Below are positions 7,874-16,838 of a DNA stretch of 58,297 nt, one piece after another. Position 1 is the first letter of the stretch; the number at the start of each line of letters is the position of its first letter. The stretch is from positions 1 to 58,297 of the IMG/VR virus record IMGVR_UViG_3300024255_002562; one strand, given 5' to 3'. This DNA comes from a virus. Position numbers and translations under genes: made by a program. The notes under the pieces were generated by a model, which worked only from the letters and a program-made list of their open reading frames with translations, made no database searches and was not told where the DNA came from.

Positions 7874-9482
7874 TTTTACTATTCCTTATGTTTTCCCAAT
7901 GGTTTATTAACTTACCCATTTCTTTTATCATTTTTAAAACCGTCTCTCTATTGATAGGTCTTTCTTGTATTTTTCCGTGGGCGGACATATCCGAATAAAA
8001 ATACCCGCCAAAACCGCCCTTTGTTCTCCCCATATTCAAGTCTCTAAGCAGAGACCTAGCAAAATAAGAATTGACTTTTGTCTCATCTGCATATTTAGAC
8101 ATAGCCCATTCTATAAACCCCTTATTACTTATATTTTCTGGAGGTTTTTCATTATTAATATCTTTGATTTTTGGAGGGGTGGACCAATCAGCAAAAGGCA
8201 TACTGTCTACAGCATCCATCCATACCTTCGCGGACTTGTCCCAACTATAGTGTTCATCAAAAGCTTGTTTTGTTTCCATCCCTTTCTTTTTTATTAGTTC
8301 TAGAGGTTTACTAAAGAACTTTTCAAAATAATCAGCAAGGGCGTCCGGATCAACAACGGCTCTATCGCATCCAGTTTCTAATTCTTTGTAGAGAGTGTAT
8401 TTTATAGGATCAGCATTTAACTTAGAGACTATATCACTCATTGCAGAATAGTCAACAGTAGCTATTGGAACCCCACAAGCAGCAGCTTCAACTTGAGGAA
8501 GACCAAATCCTTCACTAGAAGCACATTGCACATAAAGGTCAAACAAGTTGTATATCTCAGAAAGAGTTTCAGAAGAAACGCCGTTTGAAACAGAAACAGG
8601 TAAAGAAGAAAATCTATTACAAGCACTGCATTGTTTGCACGCATCGTGGAATTTGCATATCTCTAAGTTATTGCAGGACTTACACATGTACGAAAAAATA
8701 ACCCTTGAGGATATCTCATTCTCATGAAGCAGCGTCCCTATATCCCATCCATTATCAGGATAACTAGTGTGGCAATACAAAAAAGTCTTTGTGTCTTTTG
8801 TTTTCTTTAAATATTTTCCGAAAGCTTCGAATAATGCTGGGAATAATTTTCTTCTTTGATTCCTCATTACCGTTCCAATGATATTCATAGATGGGTCCAT
8901 TCCCAATTTTCTTTTGTGATCCTCTTTATTTAATGGCTTAAAGCACTCAGATGCCGATGGAGGAGCCGCTGACAAGAAATTGGTACTATCAGTCATTTGT
9001 TTTTTGAGCGAATCTAACGCCCAATCAGAGTACGTGATGATGCCATCCATACTTCCATAGACGTGAAGCCACTCTTTGTTTTGTGGATAGGCATCAACAG
9101 TAGGCATCCATATGGATTTAAATATACGTCGATACGGAGACTTATAAACAAAAGAATCCATCCAATAATCCCGAATTAGAAGGACGACATCAGCTTTAAA
9201 ATCTAAACACACTTGTTCAAAACGCCATGATCCAAATTGATGTTCAGGAGAACTTGAATAAAACTCTGTTTCTTTTTTATTAGTTTTGTCCGGCATGTTC
9301 GGGTAGTTTTTCCACCGCATACCTTTTCTCTCGACAGCATCTTCTGCACCATAAATGGAAAATTCAGCTATTTCATATTTTCCAGAATCATAGAGTCTGT
9401 CAAGTATTTGCTTTGCATAAGTGGCATACCCTGTACTTAAATAAGTAGCCTCCGTCAAGAATAACACTCTTTTTTTTCTCAT
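7866..9482 (-). CDS. GT4-type glycosyltransferase with cysteine-rich insertion
   Basis: 538 residues. The GT-B fold is seen in LSTGYATYAKQILDRL at the N-terminus, IGTVMRNQRRKLFPALFEAF for the start of the second domain, and YVQCASSEGFGLPQVEAAAC with CGVPIATVDYSAM for the EX7E-like donor site. Between them, near residues 265-290, is a cysteine knot (CKSCNNLEICKFHDACKQC) with seven cysteines within about 30 residues, not standard for GT4 and probably zinc- or disulphide-stabilised. A long C-terminal extension of about 100 residues follows. It starts 4 nt inside the sigma-like gene. Confidence 0.85.
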   Translation of the reverse strand: MRKKRVLFLTEATYLSTGYATYAKQILDRLYDSGKYEIAEFSIYGAEDAVERKGMRWKNYPNMPDKTNKKETEFYSSSPEHQFGSWRFEQVCLDFKADVVLLIRDYWMDSFVYKSPYRRIFKSIWMPTVDAYPQNKEWLHVYGSMDGIITYSDWALDSLKKQMTDSTNFLSAAPPSASECFKPLNKEDHKRKLGMDPSMNIIGTVMRNQRRKLFPALFEAFGKYLKKTKDTKTFLYCHTSYPDNGWDIGTLLHENEISSRVIFSYMCKSCNNLEICKFHDACKQCSACNRFSSLPVSVSNGVSSETLSEIYNLFDLYVQCASSEGFGLPQVEAAACGVPIATVDYSAMSDIVSKLNADPIKYTLYKELETGCDRAVVDPDALADYFEKFFSKPLELIKKKGMETKQAFDEHYSWDKSAKVWMDAVDSMPFADWSTPPKIKDINNEKPPENISNKGFIEWAMSKYADETKVNSYFARSLLRDLNMGRTKGGFGGYFYSDMSAHGKIQERPINRETVLKMIKEMGKLINHWENIRNSKNG

Positions 9483-9925
9483 AAATTTTCTTTTACTTTG
9501 TTCAGTTCTTTTTTAACAAAATTCTTTGACCTCTTAACCGTATTGCATATTTCTTTGTTTGAGGCTTTATCTATCTTTAAATTAATTATCTTTTGAACTA
9601 CAGTTGGATAACTTTGGATAATGTCGTCAATATAGATTTCATCTTCATATGATTTTTTCGACAACATACCTTCGTTTATTGTTAAGTGACCAGTATGTTT
9701 TCGTAGTTTTTTTATATACTTGATCATATCGTTATTCATGCACGTCGTGATATATGTTGATATCTTTGATTTTTTTGAATCGTACTTGTCTAAGTTTTTC
9801 CACATAGACATATTTCCAACCTGCATCAAGTCTTCGTAGTCATATGATGGATCAAACCGTGAATACTTTAAAGCCAATTTTGATATCAGCCCCTGATTTT
9901 CGTTTATGTATTTTTCTTTATTCAT
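9479..9925 (-). CDS. sigma-70-family factor, short phage type
   Basis: 148 residues. Region 2 is recognisable: LISKLALKYSRFDPSYDYEDLMQVGNM matches the 2.1-2.2 core-binding segment (YEDLxQxG), followed by KISTYITTCMNNDMIKYIKK for 2.3-2.4. The C-terminus (KASNKEICNTVKRSKNFVKK) is a small helix-turn-helix consistent with region 4. It is likely to redirect host RNA polymerase to phage promoters, for example the GGTGTA-type promoters described in this window; that link is inference. Confidence 0.8.
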   Translation of the reverse strand: MNKEKYINENQGLISKLALKYSRFDPSYDYEDLMQVGNMSMWKNLDKYDSKKSKISTYITTCMNNDMIKYIKKLRKHTGHLTINEGMLSKKSYEDEIYIDDIIQSYPTVVQKIINLKIDKASNKEICNTVKRSKNFVKKELNKVKENL

Positions 9926-9926
9926 T

Positions 9927-10655
9927 TTATATTTGAAATATGGATTCTATGATAAAAGATTTTCTTGTCTTGTCTTTTATTTCACCAGACATTAAAACTG
10001 TAGATTCTTCATATATTATATCCTTGTGTTGCCCATATAACTCCGTAAATATAACAATATTTTCTAATTCTCCAGATTCATCTTCTATTGAAAGGAATGC
10101 CATAATATCACCTTTTGTTGTTTTGTGAGTTTTGACTCTTTTTATAATGACCGCTAACGTTGATTTTGAGGTCTTTCCTTCTGATACCTCTTTACAGGTA
10201 GTATCGGCAAAGCTTGCGTCACTACATGCACTAAGTTGAGAGTGGTTAATTTCAACCCCAAGTAGTTTTTCTTCTGCCCTAGCATAAATGGCAGGATCAT
10301 CAGATAAAGACCTTCCGGGGTTTTTCAATTGAGATAACAGCATTTTCACTTTATCTCGCCTTCTGTCGGACGATATAAAACCGCCCTCTTTTTTTGTACC
10401 TTTACTTAGCAAGTTTTCAACATGCATAAATATAGGATCGTTTTTATTGTCTTCATTTATCAAGGAAACTAACCCCTCTAACTCCTTTTTGGTCATAGCT
10501 CCTTTTGCAGTGATAAGAGATGACACATGATGTGACATTTCAGACCTACTAACTCCAAATAAAGACATCGCTCCTGACTCTATCAAGTTTTTAGACATCG
10601 TTTTATTCAAACCGGGAATTACCTTGAATAGCATTTCACTCCAAGTGATATTCAT
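9927..10655 (-). CDS. DNA polymerase III alpha C-terminal module: HhH and OB-fold as a separate protein
   Basis: 242 residues. The C-terminal 80 residues match the OB domain at the end of bacterial DnaE: TKGDIMAFLSIEDESGELEN, then IVIFTELYGQHKDII and VLMSGEIKD. The N-terminal part (VIPGLNKTMSKNLIESGAM) resembles the helix-hairpin-helix region that precedes it. It follows the fingers-domain gene with a 4-nt overlap, so it probably assembles with that protein and the palm protein. It could serve as a single-strand-DNA-holding subunit. No catalytic residues are expected here. Confidence 0.75.
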   Translation of the reverse strand: MNITWSEMLFKVIPGLNKTMSKNLIESGAMSLFGVSRSEMSHHVSSLITAKGAMTKKELEGLVSLINEDNKNDPIFMHVENLLSKGTKKEGGFISSDRRRDKVKMLLSQLKNPGRSLSDDPAIYARAEEKLLGVEINHSQLSACSDASFADTTCKEVSEGKTSKSTLAVIIKRVKTHKTTKGDIMAFLSIEDESGELENIVIFTELYGQHKDIIYEESTVLMSGEIKDKTRKSFIIESIFQI

Positions 10656-11488
10656 AATAGCTCCTTCATTATTCCAACGTACTTGTCCAGATGTGCTTTT
10701 CCGATACTTTTAATATCACATATCCCAAAATATAAATCATTATTAACTATTTCGAAAGTTTCATGCGGATGTTTTAGAGTTGGTCCAAATACTTTTATAT
10801 CATCAGACTTTGCAGACAGGACTAACATCTTCTTATATAAATCCGGTTTTATCTTATGTTTCGCGTTTCTAAGTGAATGTTTATAAAACACTATCGATCT
10901 ATTGCATTTTCTGTAAGCGGACGCATAAGCCATCAAAGCGTAACCTACAGCGTGGGACTTATTGAACGAATAGCGATTCGATTTTTCGATAATGCCAAAT
11001 ACTTCATGAATCTTTTCCTCTGGTACATTATTTGATCGACAGCCTGTGACAAACTTTTCTTTTACCTGCTTCATCAAATCAGCTTGTTTTTTTCCAATAG
11101 CTTTTCTAAGGGAATCAGCCTCTTCTAGTGTAAAACCAGCCATTACTTCTGCAATTTTCATAGCTTGTTCTTGATATACGATCACTCCGTAAGTTGGCTC
11201 AATGATATGATCAATTGACTTATATAAACTTTTTACTTCTTCTGTCTCATGTTTTCCATCGACGTAAATCTGAGCCATATTCTTTCCGTTGACTTTGTTA
11301 GCAAGACACCCCGGACGAATGATGGATATAACGTCCGCTAATTCTGCAATAGTTCTAGGTTGTGCTTTTTGACACCAAGTTTTACCAAGATATCCTTCTA
11401 TTTGAAAACACCCTTTTGTTTTTCCTTCACAGATCATATCCCACACATTAGTGTCGTTTTTGTTTTCATCTAGAAAAATATTCTTCAT
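10652..11488 (-). CDS. dnaE: DNA polymerase III alpha, fingers-domain fragment as a separate protein
   Basis: 278 residues corresponding to the DnaE region just after the third catalytic aspartate. Residues 5-35 (WDMICEGKTKGCFQIEG) match the DnaE D-ML--G-T-GVFQ-E segment; SIIRPGCLANKVNGKNMAQI, PTYGVIVYQEQAMKIAEVMA, and SNRYSFNKSHAVGYALMAY follow as in the canonical enzyme. The YSFNKSH site where cyanobacterial DnaE carries a split intein is intact. Translation is coupled to the exonuclease gene by TAATG. It must work with the palm protein encoded two genes upstream. Confidence 0.88.
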   Translation of the reverse strand: MKNIFLDENKNDTNVWDMICEGKTKGCFQIEGYLGKTWCQKAQPRTIAELADVISIIRPGCLANKVNGKNMAQIYVDGKHETEEVKSLYKSIDHIIEPTYGVIVYQEQAMKIAEVMAGFTLEEADSLRKAIGKKQADLMKQVKEKFVTGCRSNNVPEEKIHEVFGIIEKSNRYSFNKSHAVGYALMAYASAYRKCNRSIVFYKHSLRNAKHKIKPDLYKKMLVLSAKSDDIKVFGPTLKHPHETFEIVNNDLYFGICDIKSIGKAHLDKYVGIMKELL

Positions 11489-12180
11489 TAAGCACCTTTT
11501 GACTTAAATACGTTCTTAAAATCTTTTTTAGCCGCAATCCCTCTAATCATTTTTTGGTAACGAATAAACACTTCCGCAGTCATAATAACGTCAGACATAG
11601 CATCGTGTGCAGTTCCTTTAGCGTATCCCATATGTTTCCTAATAAGATTATCAGCACTTAAAGAATTAACATCCTTATCGTTTTCAAATAAAGTGAACAT
11701 CTGATCGTATACGTCTATTGATGTAATTGGATTAAAGATTCCTTGCGTTTTGAATTTTTTATCAACGGGACCGAAGTTATATGGATCAGACATACATAAT
11801 CTCTTAACTATAGGATTATCAAAATTCTTAATATTATAACCAACAGCAATAGGTGCTGTAAAGCTATTTCCTTTATAGTTATATTGATTAACATAATCTA
11901 CAAAGTTTCTCCAAACGGATTCAGTCTCTGGTGCATCTTCTAGAATTTCTCTAGTTTTTCCGTGAACAGCTACCGCTCCCGGTTGAAGTGGGTCAAGCCC
12001 AAGCTTTTCGCACTCGTCTTCGTCGAAAATAGGTTTCATTAGTGATTCAAATTCACTTCCCGGTATAATTTCTAATTTACGAGAATGGATAGCTACGGCA
12101 GCAATTTGCACAGGCTGTGTGCGGGTCGGGTCTGCTGATGAAGTCTCGAAATCAAATACGATAAAACTCTTATAATTCAT
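11488..12180 (-). CDS. DnaQ-like DEDDh 3'-5' exonuclease
   Basis: About 230 residues when started at ATG 12180, which has AAGGAG 6 nt upstream; a longer start at 12210 lacks such a site. The three exonuclease motifs are present: FIVFDFETSSAD (ExoI), AVGYNIKNFDNPIVKRLC (ExoII) and GTAHDAMSDVIMTAEVF (ExoIII with the DEDDh histidine). It is most likely the proofreading subunit for the divided polymerase, because it lies between the palm and fingers genes, overlapping the former by 11 nt and the latter by 1 nt (TAATG). Confidence 0.9.
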   Translation of the reverse strand: MNYKSFIVFDFETSSADPTRTQPVQIAAVAIHSRKLEIIPGSEFESLMKPIFDEDECEKLGLDPLQPGAVAVHGKTREILEDAPETESVWRNFVDYVNQYNYKGNSFTAPIAVGYNIKNFDNPIVKRLCMSDPYNFGPVDKKFKTQGIFNPITSIDVYDQMFTLFENDKDVNSLSADNLIRKHMGYAKGTAHDAMSDVIMTAEVFIRYQKMIRGIAAKKDFKNVFKSKGA

Positions 12181-13972
12181 ATTTTTCTCCTTCGATGACG
12201 TAAGGGTCATCGTCTATGTCCGTCAGGACTTTAAGTAAGTTAACTCCTAAAATATCTACTTTTACTCCACCACAAGCTTCGAGGTCTTCCATCTGCATAC
12301 TTGCTATCAATTCTTCGCTATTTTTTTGACGAATCATCGGGCATATTTCAACAATAGGATCGCATGAAATGACAACTCCAGCAGCATGTTTACCTTGAGT
12401 CTTGTATATGCCTTCCATCCTGATAGCTTGTTCAAATTCTCTAGCGAAATCCCCTTTGATTTTATCTCCTTCGAGCCAACAATAATCAGCTAAAGAATCC
12501 GGATCATTCTCTAGTGACCACATTATCACAGATGGATCATCCATTTCTTCCAGTAAATCGGAAATGTCTGCTTCAGCTACTATCTTTTTTGTTATTTCGT
12601 TCATTTGATCAGGAGAGCATGATTCATTAGCACGAAAAACTTCTTTAAGAATAGATCGACCAGCCATTTTTCCATATGTGATCATCTGACAAACATTTTC
12701 GCTGCCGTATTTTTCACGAATATAGTTAATAACATCCTCTCTCACATTAGGAGGAAAGTCAATATCAATATCTGGTAACGATATATTGTCTACGGTATTT
12801 CTTCCTTTATTATAAAACCTTTCAAAGATTAAGTCAAACTCAATTGGGTCAATTAACGTAATTCCAGATAAATAACAGACTAAAGAACCTCCACTCGACC
12901 CTCTTCCCGGAGCTATAAGTACGCCTTGTTTTGCAAAGTGATTAACATAATCTTGTACGATCAAAAAATAGCCAGATAACTTTGCTTCTTTAATAACTTC
13001 TATTTCGTGATTAAATCTTTTTTCATACTTTTCTTGATTTTCATCAGGCACAAGCCTGTTCCAATTACTTTTACATAATTCTATCAAGTAATCTATTTCA
13101 GATTGACCTTCTGGAGTTTTAAATCGAGGTAATTTTGGGGAAGAAAGAACGTTAAATTCCTCACACTTAGAAACTAACGAATCCATATTATCTAATAGCC
13201 AAGATTGATAAGCTTCAGAAATGCTTTCAGGCTTTTTGATATAGTAGTTTACATTCCTGATAAACTTCATCATTTCAGGTCTGTTCTCTATTTTACTGAC
13301 AAGTTTGTTCAGCGTTGAATGAGTTTCAACACACATCAAAATTTTATGATCAATATTATCTTTTCTCTTAGGATAGTATGTTTCACTAGACGGTATTACG
13401 TTTAGGTATCCAGAGTCTAATATCAAGTCAGCCATAATAGAAGCTTCTTCATACTCCTCAGATGCCATTAAGTCTATCTCAAGGTAGTAATTATCGCCAA
13501 ACATATCACATAGTAGACTTATATGGTCATTTACTATCTCTTTTTTTTCTTGTTCTTTTGCTTCACTAATACAATTAAAAAGAAAGCTACCAATATATCC
13601 ATCTATACAAATGAAGTTGCTGCAATCAATTAGACTGAATAGTTCTTCTTTTGGAATCATTGCGTGAGTCGTATAATGCTTCTCGCTATTAGCGACAGAG
13701 ATTACTTTTAGTAAGTCTTTCCATGCCTTTTTGTTTTTACATATTAGTGTAATCTTAGAATCATCTTCAAAGACTACGTCCAATCCAATAATTGGAGTGA
13801 TATCATTTTTTTTACAGCTTTTGATAAACTTAATACATCCGCTAATGCTAAGAATATCTGTAATTCCGGCGTACTTATACCCATACTCTTTACAATGCTC
13901 AACAATCTTCTCGCATTTTGATGTTGCTTTTAATAATGAGTAATGAGAGTGATTTCTAATTGGGTGATACAT
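12170..13972 (-). CDS. dnaE: DNA polymerase III alpha, PHP and palm domains as a separate protein
   Basis: 600 residues. The N-terminal PHP domain starts with HPIRNHSHYSLLKAT, but the second motif reads AGITDILSISG, lacking the usual TDH histidine, so PHP metal binding is probably impaired. The C-family palm is clear: GVLIAPGRGSSGGSLVCYLS, SLPDIDIDFPPNVREDVINY (two catalytic aspartates), and near the C-terminus GGVKVDILGVNLLKVL with the third. The protein ends about 20 residues after that aspartate, where a normal alpha subunit continues into the fingers; those are encoded two genes downstream. Confidence 0.92.
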   Translation of the reverse strand: MYHPIRNHSHYSLLKATSKCEKIVEHCKEYGYKYAGITDILSISGCIKFIKSCKKNDITPIIGLDVVFEDDSKITLICKNKKAWKDLLKVISVANSEKHYTTHAMIPKEELFSLIDCSNFICIDGYIGSFLFNCISEAKEQEKKEIVNDHISLLCDMFGDNYYLEIDLMASEEYEEASIMADLILDSGYLNVIPSSETYYPKRKDNIDHKILMCVETHSTLNKLVSKIENRPEMMKFIRNVNYYIKKPESISEAYQSWLLDNMDSLVSKCEEFNVLSSPKLPRFKTPEGQSEIDYLIELCKSNWNRLVPDENQEKYEKRFNHEIEVIKEAKLSGYFLIVQDYVNHFAKQGVLIAPGRGSSGGSLVCYLSGITLIDPIEFDLIFERFYNKGRNTVDNISLPDIDIDFPPNVREDVINYIREKYGSENVCQMITYGKMAGRSILKEVFRANESCSPDQMNEITKKIVAEADISDLLEEMDDPSVIMWSLENDPDSLADYCWLEGDKIKGDFAREFEQAIRMEGIYKTQGKHAAGVVISCDPIVEICPMIRQKNSEELIASMQMEDLEACGGVKVDILGVNLLKVLTDIDDDPYVIEGEKYEL

Positions 13973-13973
13973 A

Positions 13974-15005
13974 TTATATTTTTGGTCCTACTTCTGAACT
14001 GTCATCTTTAGCTAACACTCCTCCGCCATCACCATAAATTTTTAACTTCTTAATGTTTCCATATTTCTCAGTAACGGCATCTACTCCTTCAGATTTTATC
14101 ATCTGATGATACTCATTGCAAGTGGAAGTTCCAGTTTCTTCGTTTATTTTAGAAAAAGCACAAAGATATTTGCATTTCCAGTGAGTTTGATCCCTAGATA
14201 TCTGCTTAGGAACTTGAACATTTTTTATGTACTGGAATTTTTGCTTGATCATATTCTCAGCTTTTTTGAAATCATCATCATCAAAAGCTATGTCAAATAT
14301 ACCGCCATCATTTACATAATAGATACTGATATAGAATTCACGTTCCGGAAATTTCCGTTTGAGAGCATAGTAGTATAATAACAACTGCGGGTCTTTAGTC
14401 AAGCATTCGTAGGTTTTTTCTTTGCCTGTTGCCCAATTTAACCTCTTCCCCGATTTATAATCTAGGATTCTAAAGTATACATCGCTTTCTTTAATTACAA
14501 CATCTACTGTTCCTTTTATAGATAAATATCCAGATACCTCCTCTTCTTTTATTTTGTATTTGTACTTCGCCCAGTCTTCCTTTATTTCTATGTCAAAAAA
14601 TAATTCCGTATCAATAATTTCTTGATTTCGTGGGTCTAAACTACAATTATTATAAGTGATGGCTTTGTTAACCCATCTGATGCACTGCCTCAAGTCCGCT
14701 GGAGTTAGGTCTACGTCTGTCTCATGTGCTTTATAGTGATTGAAGCTAATAGTTGTAATATAATCAATATCGTCGCATTGCTTTAGCGTCAAGTCTTCAA
14801 TGTCGTCATTCTTGACTTTTCTTTTATTGTTATTTTGAGCTATTTTCTTATCCCCCAAAATTTGTAAAGCCCTATGCATTATTGTACCAAGAACAGCTTT
14901 CTTGTTAGTCTTACCTCTAAAACCAAGAGTGTACTGAAAGAAATATTGCATTTCACACATTCCTAGTGTGCCTATAGAGGAACTTCGGAGGTAGCATACT
15001 ATCAT
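13974..15005 (-). CDS. Cas4/AddB-like PD-(D/E)XK exonuclease
   Basis: 343 residues of the RecB/Cas4 nuclease group. The N-terminus has a lone cysteine in SSSIGTLGMCEMQYFFQYTL followed by GTIMHRALQILGDKK; the nuclease core is SIKGTVDVVIKESDVYFRIL then DYKSGKRL (D ... DYK), QLLLYYYALKRKFP follows as motif QxxxY. Late cysteines (HWKCKYLCAF and STCNEYH) complete a probable iron-sulphur cluster with the first one. Start ATG 15005 overlaps the upstream stop as ATGA. Likely role: recombination or DNA-end processing. Confidence 0.85.
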   Translation of the reverse strand: MIVCYLRSSSIGTLGMCEMQYFFQYTLGFRGKTNKKAVLGTIMHRALQILGDKKIAQNNNKRKVKNDDIEDLTLKQCDDIDYITTISFNHYKAHETDVDLTPADLRQCIRWVNKAITYNNCSLDPRNQEIIDTELFFDIEIKEDWAKYKYKIKEEEVSGYLSIKGTVDVVIKESDVYFRILDYKSGKRLNWATGKEKTYECLTKDPQLLLYYYALKRKFPEREFYISIYYVNDGGIFDIAFDDDDFKKAENMIKQKFQYIKNVQVPKQISRDQTHWKCKYLCAFSKINEETGTSTCNEYHQMIKSEGVDAVTEKYGNIKKLKIYGDGGGVLAKDDSSEVGPKI

Positions 15006-15871
15006 ACTTTCACCTGTTGCTTATTCATGCCTTCTGCGGGACTAATAACATTATTATCAAAAAGACCTTTCATAAGAGCATCGCACGACTCATGTATTGT
15101 CATTTCTCTATTGTCGATGACTAGATCATACTTCAAGTAATTATCACAGTTATTTTCGGAGTCATGAGATTGATTGAGTGGATTTCTTAATAAACGAACC
15201 AAGAACGCCCCTTTTTCTTTAAGAGTCTCTAATTCGTCTACAAACCTGCAATCTGATATGATTGATAACTCAGAAGATGATGCACTTATTCTTTCTACGC
15301 AATTGTCAATCCATACGTTTAAATACATCTTACGCATAATGTCAGTCCCAAAGAACTGAAGGACTTCACGAACAGTCATTTTTCCAGCTTCATGAAAAGT
15401 AAGACCGAGTTCTTTTTTAATATACTTTTTGTAGTCATCTAAAGAAAAACCATCCTTTCCAACTCCAGCATGAGCCATGTCAGTTTTACACGTTTCTGGA
15501 GTTACTACCGATGGCATGTTTTCCCATCTTAGATTTGTCTTTTTGTTTTTATCTTCATTAGTTCCATAAAGATCGTTAATATCTACATGAAATAATCCAG
15601 AGACAATCTCTTTCAAAGAGTCAGCCATGCTAAATTTTTTCACAAAAGGATAAATGTAATTCTCTGCATAACTAACAAACTCTGCCGTTTTTTTATTTAG
15701 GTTGACTATTCCCATTTCGTCATTACCAACGTCAACAACTAACTGACCATCCTTTGAGATAAAATACTTAGTTATAACATCATTTCTTACTAATTCATAT
15801 CCATGTAAAAAATTTGATAGCGTATCTTTTCCTGATTGTGCTTTTCCTGATATTGCAATAATTTTACTCAT
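15002..15871 (-). CDS. deoxynucleoside monophosphate kinase-like P-loop protein
   Basis: 289 residues beginning with a P-loop, IIAISGKAQSGKDTLSNFL, typical of T4 gp1-type dNMP kinases. A lid/substrate region includes EVLQFFGTDIMRKMYLNVW near residue 170 and SIISDCRFVDELETLKEKG near 200, both characteristic of this family. It would phosphorylate dNMPs to dNDPs for phage DNA synthesis. It overlaps the primase gene by 8 nt and the nuclease gene by 4 nt. Confidence 0.85.
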   Translation of the reverse strand: MSKIIAISGKAQSGKDTLSNFLHGYELVRNDVITKYFISKDGQLVVDVGNDEMGIVNLNKKTAEFVSYAENYIYPFVKKFSMADSLKEIVSGLFHVDINDLYGTNEDKNKKTNLRWENMPSVVTPETCKTDMAHAGVGKDGFSLDDYKKYIKKELGLTFHEAGKMTVREVLQFFGTDIMRKMYLNVWIDNCVERISASSSELSIISDCRFVDELETLKEKGAFLVRLLRNPLNQSHDSENNCDNYLKYDLVIDNREMTIHESCDALMKGLFDNNVISPAEGMNKQQVKV

Positions 15872-16838
15872 TTATTATTCTTTCTATTTCTGGTTTTATT
15901 GTTTTATGTATTTCTTCAACAGACATATCCTCTATGTCATTATTAGTCGATCTTAAGTCGTGTATATCAAACTGATAGCTTAGTCTATCATGAATATCTT
16001 CCCTGCATCTTTCTCCAGCTTTGTCATTGTCTGTAATAATTATTAATTTGTCAACATTCATTTTTTGAAGTAGAAATTCCTGAACGTCACTCAACTTAGA
16101 ACCAAACAAACCGACAGCATTCTTAATACCAGATTCCCATAATCGAAGAACTCCGCCCTGTCCTTCCACTATAACAACGGTAGATGTTTGTGCTATTGTA
16201 TCCAAAGCTCGGCTATGATTGTATAAATAATTTCTAATATTGAAGTTTTTTTGATTCCTCCATCTAAAAGAATCATCTGTACTGCGACCGACACATCCTA
16301 CCATTAAGTCACCAGACTCGTTATATACAGGAAAAACTACCCTATTATACATTTCCGAGTTAGGCATTGTACAAAGACCGACATCAAATTCATCTAAAGT
16401 TTCTTTTTTAAATCCTCTATTGATATATTCCTTAGAGGGTATTTCTAAAAATTTTCTTATATGATCTTTTGTGTTCTTTTTATTAACTGTTGATACAGAT
16501 TTTTGCATAGGTTTTTTAATTCTCTTTGTCTTTTTTTTGCTTTTGCAAAACGACTCAACAAATAGAACCATATCACGAAATGAGCATTTTTTATTAGTTT
16601 TGTTAGACAGTAAAGCCTGAATTAAAGATAAAATATCTCTTCCATGACACTCATGACACTTCTTCGTGTTACAAAACCATATTCCATAGAACTCGCTGTC
16701 CTCATTAATATTTATATTGAAAGCCGAAAAATTATCTCCATCATGCACAGGGCATGTAGAAACAAGCAACTCGCCACTTTGATAGTAATTATTGACTTCA
16801 AAGAAATCTAATAAATCAAAAATCCTCTCCATCGCCAT
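15864..16838 (-). CDS. dnaG: DnaG-like primase (zinc finger + TOPRIM)
   Basis: About 324 residues. Zinc-binding residues CPVH and CNTKKCHECHGRDILSLIQ lie in the first 80 residues, as in bacterial/phage primases. The TOPRIM domain is seen in TVVIVEGQGGVLRLWESGIK with the catalytic glutamate, then KLIIITDNDKAGERCREDI with the DxD-type acidic motif. The start is uncertain: ATG 16838 and 16832 both lie inside the end of the helicase gene, and a longer reading to 16895 would overlap by 80 nt. It is short for DnaG and lacks an obvious C-terminal helicase-binding domain. Confidence 0.87.
   Translation of the reverse strand: MAMERIFDLLDFFEVNNYYQSGELLVSTCPVHDGDNFSAFNININEDSEFYGIWFCNTKKCHECHGRDILSLIQALLSNKTNKKCSFRDMVLFVESFCKSKKKTKRIKKPMQKSVSTVNKKNTKDHIRKFLEIPSKEYINRGFKKETLDEFDVGLCTMPNSEMYNRVVFPVYNESGDLMVGCVGRSTDDSFRWRNQKNFNIRNYLYNHSRALDTIAQTSTVVIVEGQGGVLRLWESGIKNAVGLFGSKLSDVQEFLLQKMNVDKLIIITDNDKAGERCREDIHDRLSYQFDIHDLRSTNNDIEDMSVEEIHKTIKPEIERIINE

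Noticed and set aside
10652-12180. Split intein joining the polymerase fragments
   Set aside because: No intein-like residues at either end; the palm protein ends and the fingers protein starts with ordinary residues, and the usual intein site in the fingers is intact.
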